From contig CAUGJN010000085.1 in assembly GCA_959599635.1 (NCBI GenBank), positions 1 to 7,846 of the forward strand: 7,846 nucleotides of DNA, read 5' to 3'. The position numbers and the translations under genes were made by a program. The notes beneath the pieces were generated by a model. It made no database searches and was not told where the DNA came from. It was given only the letters and a program-made list of their open reading frames with translations. This stretch comes from an uncultured Collinsella sp. (lineage in GTDB: Bacteria > Actinomycetota > Coriobacteriia > Coriobacteriales > Coriobacteriaceae). Shown here piece after piece: positions 5,689-7,846 of this stretch (positions within the stretch are counted from its first letter, which is position 1; each line of letters starts with the position of its first letter).

Positions 5689-5788
5689 AGAAAACGACGC
5701 ACCCCGCGTAATTGTTTGGGAGCGCGGGCGGCCTAGTTTTCAGCTTTTGTTAAATGCCCGGGCCTCTAACCCCGGGCATTCTTATTTG
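5689..5788 (+). ncRNA. Candidate small structured RNA (speculative)
   Basis: From the possible start after TACAAT, the plus strand would fold as CCCGCG (5703-5708) with CGCGGG (5723-5728), then a T-rich single-stranded stretch, then a perfect 10-bp stem (5753-5762 with 5771-5780) followed by CTTATTTG as a terminator tail. This gives an RNA of roughly 100 bases between the pilin and the toxin-like operon, antisense to neither. I recognise no known RNA family. The evidence is structure and position only. Confidence 0.2.
5753..5780 (+). terminator. Perfect 10-bp GC-rich hairpin, possible plus-strand terminator
   Basis: AATGCCCGGG (5753-5762) and CCCGGGCATT (5771-5780) are exact reverse complements around CCTCTAAC. 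On the plus strand CTTATTTG follows, giving a moderate U-rich tail. On the minus strand TAACAAAAG follows, which is not a terminator tail. The plus-strand reading is therefore favoured, although no plus-strand gene is evident. Confidence 0.5.
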
Positions 5789-5804
5789 CGCTTTCGGCGC
5801 AAAT
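5784..5804. repeat. Perfect 8-bp hairpin next to the 5753-5780 stem
   Basis: ATTTGCGC (5784-5791) and GCGCAAAT (5797-5804) are exact reverse complements with a 5-base loop (TTTCG on plus, CGAAA on minus). Only three bases separate it from the preceding stem, so the two form a tandem hairpin pair. Confidence 0.6.
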
Positions 5805-5922
5805 GCCTTCCACCGTCCGCACCGCGCGTGCGCCTACGGACCTTAAACCGAACCTCATACGAGTCAAGAAACGCGATGACGAACGAGTCCGCATCGGACG
5901 ATGGAGGCTGCCTGCGTTATCC
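5805..5922. other. Spacer without a recognisable gene
   Basis: Together with 5633-5804 and the 100 bp at 5963-6062, this makes up the gene-free gap of about 430-490 bp between the pilin and the regulator. Apart from the hairpins listed separately, I see only a short GTCCG-CAT-CGGAC palindrome (5887-5899). Open frames cross the region on the plus strand but lack ribosome sites and recognisable protein features. Confidence 0.5.
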
Positions 5923-5962
5923 CAAAAAGAACGGGGCAGACTCCAGTGCGGAGCCTGCCCCG
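5923..5962 (-). terminator. Intrinsic terminator of the pilin gene
   Basis: On the minus strand an 8-bp stem (CGGGGCAG at 5955-5962 with CTGCCCCG at 5932-5939) is extended after one mismatch by a 4-bp stem (5950-5953 with 5941-5944) around a 5-base loop. It is followed directly by TTCTTTTT. It lies 100 bases past the pilin stop, so the pilin transcript probably ends here and does not reach the sortase. Confidence 0.85.
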
Positions 5963-6062
5963 AAAAGAGAATGGCAAAGCAAGAACGTCAATGGACGAGA
6001 AAAGTGTCCGCAAGTCTCATGGCCATCACATCCCACCTGCCAAAGGGATGGGTGAGCGAGCG

Positions 6063-7820
6063 TTACTCCTGCTCGGACTCCTCGGCCTGCTTACGGCTGC
6101 GGATGAGGTGAGCCACGCCGATGCACAGCACCGCGCCACCAGCGATCCAAGTGAAGGTCACACCGTTAAGACCGGTCAGCGGGAGGCCGGAGCCCTTCTG
6201 GTCGACAATGGTAAAGCTGAGCTTGCCGACTTCAGCTTTCGCGGAGTTCTGCTGGACAACATCTTGACCTGCTACAATGGCGCTCGTAGTGTCGGGCGTC
6301 ACATCCGCACCGTCCTGATTGAGCGTGCGGCTGATAGTAAAGGTCACGCCGTTTGCCGCGGAGTTGTTGTAGCCGGGCGCAGGCTTAACCTCAGTGAGAA
6401 CGTAGGTGCCCTCGTCGAGACCGACAACGTTAATCTTGCCGTTGCTGTCGGTCGTCAGAATTGCATCATCCTTATTTGACGTCGTGGTACCGTCGGCCTT
6501 GATAAATTCGCTGAAGTCTTTCTCCTGCAGCGTGAACTGAACGCCTTCGAGGGTCTTGGGTTTGCCAGTCTTGTCCTCGTCGCTACCAACCTTGGTGACA
6601 TCGATACCATAGGTGTAGTCGTAGGCCGGATGGTCAACCGTGGTACCGGTGCCATTGGTGTGCGGGTTGTTGGAATAGGTCAACTTGACATTGTTCACCT
6701 GGGCCTTGCCGAGCATATCCTGCGTAATCTTGTTGGCATCCAGTTTGGCCTTGTAGTTCACATAGACTGTCGAACTACCGTCAACGGTGATAAGATTGCC
6801 AGCCGTATCCTTTGCTTCTCTGAGGTTTTCGAAGGAAACAGTGAGCATATTCGTGCTTTTCCCCGGGACATAGGCCGCACTGTAGCAAGTGGGATCTACG
6901 ACTGAATCGTTAATCTTGACCTCAACGACCGGGTTATTTCCATTAAGATTCGGCACCATCGTGGAGGGAAGATTGTCGGTGAAAGTGTAGCTGTACTTGA
7001 CGTATGTGTTAATGTTGCTAGCCACAGTGCCGGCAAGCTGATATTCAACAAGCTGTTCAGCAGCGGAGTCGGCGGCCTTGTTGGCTGCGATGAAAACATT
7101 CTTGCTATCGTCCGTAACAAACTTGCCGTCCTTGTCATCCTTGACGGCCTTGGTCACGTTGGGGACATCCTTCTTGGGCTCCGCCTTTACATCTTCACCA
7201 CCGACGACAGTGAAGATTGGCGAGGTATAGGCGTCGGTATTGCCGTTGGCCAAATCGCTAGATGTGGTCGAACCAACATTTGCAGTCACAAAAAGCCAAT
7301 AGCCGGTGTTTAAAGCCTTAAAGTCTCCCTTGCTGGAATCGCCTGGGGTTGTCCAGGTTAGAGTCGAACCCTCAAGTGCGGCAGCAATCTTATCCAACGT
7401 GGAGCCAGCGTCAACCTTGGCAGTCTGGCCAACTTTATCACCGGCATTTTCTTTAATGTACTTGGCCCAAGCCTGAGCGCCTGCATTCGCAGCAGGAGCC
7501 CCCGCGACGCCAGCAAATGCACTAGTCACAACACTCATAACATCAGGCGACGCCCAATCAATATCGGAAAGGGTCTTATCGCCAGACCAGGCACTTCCAT
7601 CATAATTCTGCGTAACCTTTGCCGTGAAAATCTGGATACCCTTAAAGGTTGTGTCCTTATAGGTCTTCTCGTCAATCTTTACATTGCCGTCCGTGGCCAC
7701 CGTCGGCGTACCCTCAGCAGCAAACGCCATGGTCACGGGCGCCATCACGCCGCCGAAGCTCAGGGCTGCCGTGAGGCCGGCGGTTACTGCTAGGCGTGCG
7801 ATGTTCTTGCTCATGCTCAT
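6063..7820 (-). CDS. LPXTG-anchored pilin with isopeptide-forming domains (SpaH/EbpB-like, probable pilus backbone)
   Basis: This 585-residue surface protein is the likely shaft subunit of a sortase-assembled pilus. A signal peptide (about 1-35, ending AFA-AEG) leads to an N-terminal domain (about 45-210). EPKKDVP (214-220) occupies the place of the pilin motif, with Lys216 or Lys217 as candidate acceptor for polymerisation. A fimbrial D2-type domain follows, starting at VTKAV (Lys224) and ending near LTYSNNP (380-386); these are the Lys and Asn expected to form the internal isopeptide bond. A CnaB/SpaA-like domain follows from YGIDVTK (Lys410), with an E-box TYVLTEVKPAPGY (472-484, Glu477). 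The sorting signal is LPLTG (546-550), a hydrophobic helix and RSRKQ. The last strand has Asp540 where Asn is usual. The start at 7820 has GGAGG 8 bases upstream (7829-7833). The terminator lies 100 bases after the stop, and the probable polymerase is the sortase at 2778-3716. Confidence 0.95.
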   Translation of the reverse strand: MSMSKNIARLAVTAGLTAALSFGGVMAPVTMAFAAEGTPTVATDGNVKIDEKTYKDTTFKGIQIFTAKVTQNYDGSAWSGDKTLSDIDWASPDVMSVVTSAFAGVAGAPAANAGAQAWAKYIKENAGDKVGQTAKVDAGSTLDKIAAALEGSTLTWTTPGDSSKGDFKALNTGYWLFVTANVGSTTSSDLANGNTDAYTSPIFTVVGGEDVKAEPKKDVPNVTKAVKDDKDGKFVTDDSKNVFIAANKAADSAAEQLVEYQLAGTVASNINTYVKYSYTFTDNLPSTMVPNLNGNNPVVEVKINDSVVDPTCYSAAYVPGKSTNMLTVSFENLREAKDTAGNLITVDGSSTVYVNYKAKLDANKITQDMLGKAQVNNVKLTYSNNPHTNGTGTTVDHPAYDYTYGIDVTKVGSDEDKTGKPKTLEGVQFTLQEKDFSEFIKADGTTTSNKDDAILTTDSNGKINVVGLDEGTYVLTEVKPAPGYNNSAANGVTFTISRTLNQDGADVTPDTTSAIVAGQDVVQQNSAKAEVGKLSFTIVDQKGSGLPLTGLNGVTFTWIAGGAVLCIGVAHLIRSRKQAEESEQE

Positions 7821-7828
7821 CTTCTTTT

Positions 7829-7833
7829 CCTCC
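7829..7833 (-). promoter_or_regulatory. Ribosome binding site of the pilin gene
   Basis: GGAGG on the minus strand, 8 bases before the ATG at 7820. It supports Met1 over the nearby in-frame ATG at 7814. The promoter lies beyond the right edge of the window. Confidence 0.8.
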
Positions 7834-7846
7834 GTTTTCCGGTTGG

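Noticed and set aside
5753..5804. tRNA or known riboswitch
   Set aside because: There is no cloverleaf, no T-loop GTTCGAnnCC and no recognisable aptamer core; the stems are simple hairpins.
5648..6055. Plus-strand frames crossing the gap (including 5803-6111 and 5901-6479)
   Set aside because: They have no ribosome site, run through hairpins and the pilin terminator, extend antisense into the pilin, and show no protein-family features.

Overview
The window looks like a chromosomal segment of a high-GC, Gram-positive gut actinobacterium, most likely a Coriobacteriia member such as Collinsella. This is inferred from the GC-rich housekeeping genes, the gatC-gatA-gatB order and the style of the pilin and class C sortase; no search was run. 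Every convincing gene lies on the minus strand, so transcription reads from high to low coordinates.

From right to left: a complete LPXTG-anchored pilin with signal peptide, isopeptide domains and LPLTG signal (6063-7820) ends at a strong intrinsic terminator (5923-5962). About 430 bp without a convincing gene follows. It holds a cluster of perfect or near-perfect hairpins (5651-5804) that might encode a small plus-strand RNA. Next is a two-gene module with visibly lower GC: a winged-helix regulator (4583-5575) overlapping by 19 bp an AbiEii-like nucleotidyltransferase (3828-4601). This is the layout of an AbiE-type (type IV) toxin-antitoxin or phage-defence pair, and its promoter carries repeated half-sites suited to autoregulation. 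Next comes a pilus-type class C sortase (2778-3716) with its own possible promoter.

Between the sortase and the gat operon (2452-2777) is a repeat-rich spacer: a REP-like hairpin with a GGGGACAGGCAC core, a 15-bp perfect inverted repeat around a 27-bp centre, and a 21-bp imperfect tandem repeat. The left end is the gatCAB operon (gatC, gatA and the first part of gatB), joined by TAATG stop/start overlaps. It encodes the tRNA-dependent amidotransferase that makes Gln-tRNA(Gln) and/or Asn-tRNA(Asn).

The pilin and sortase probably work together in pilus assembly, with the sortase polymerising the pilin through its LPLTG motif. The defence-like pair sits between them and looks like an insertion that split a pilin-sortase locus. 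The most unusual points are that insertion, the operator-like repeats and possible leaderless start of the regulator, the hairpin cluster, and an insertion of about 60 residues in the conserved N-terminal part of GatB.
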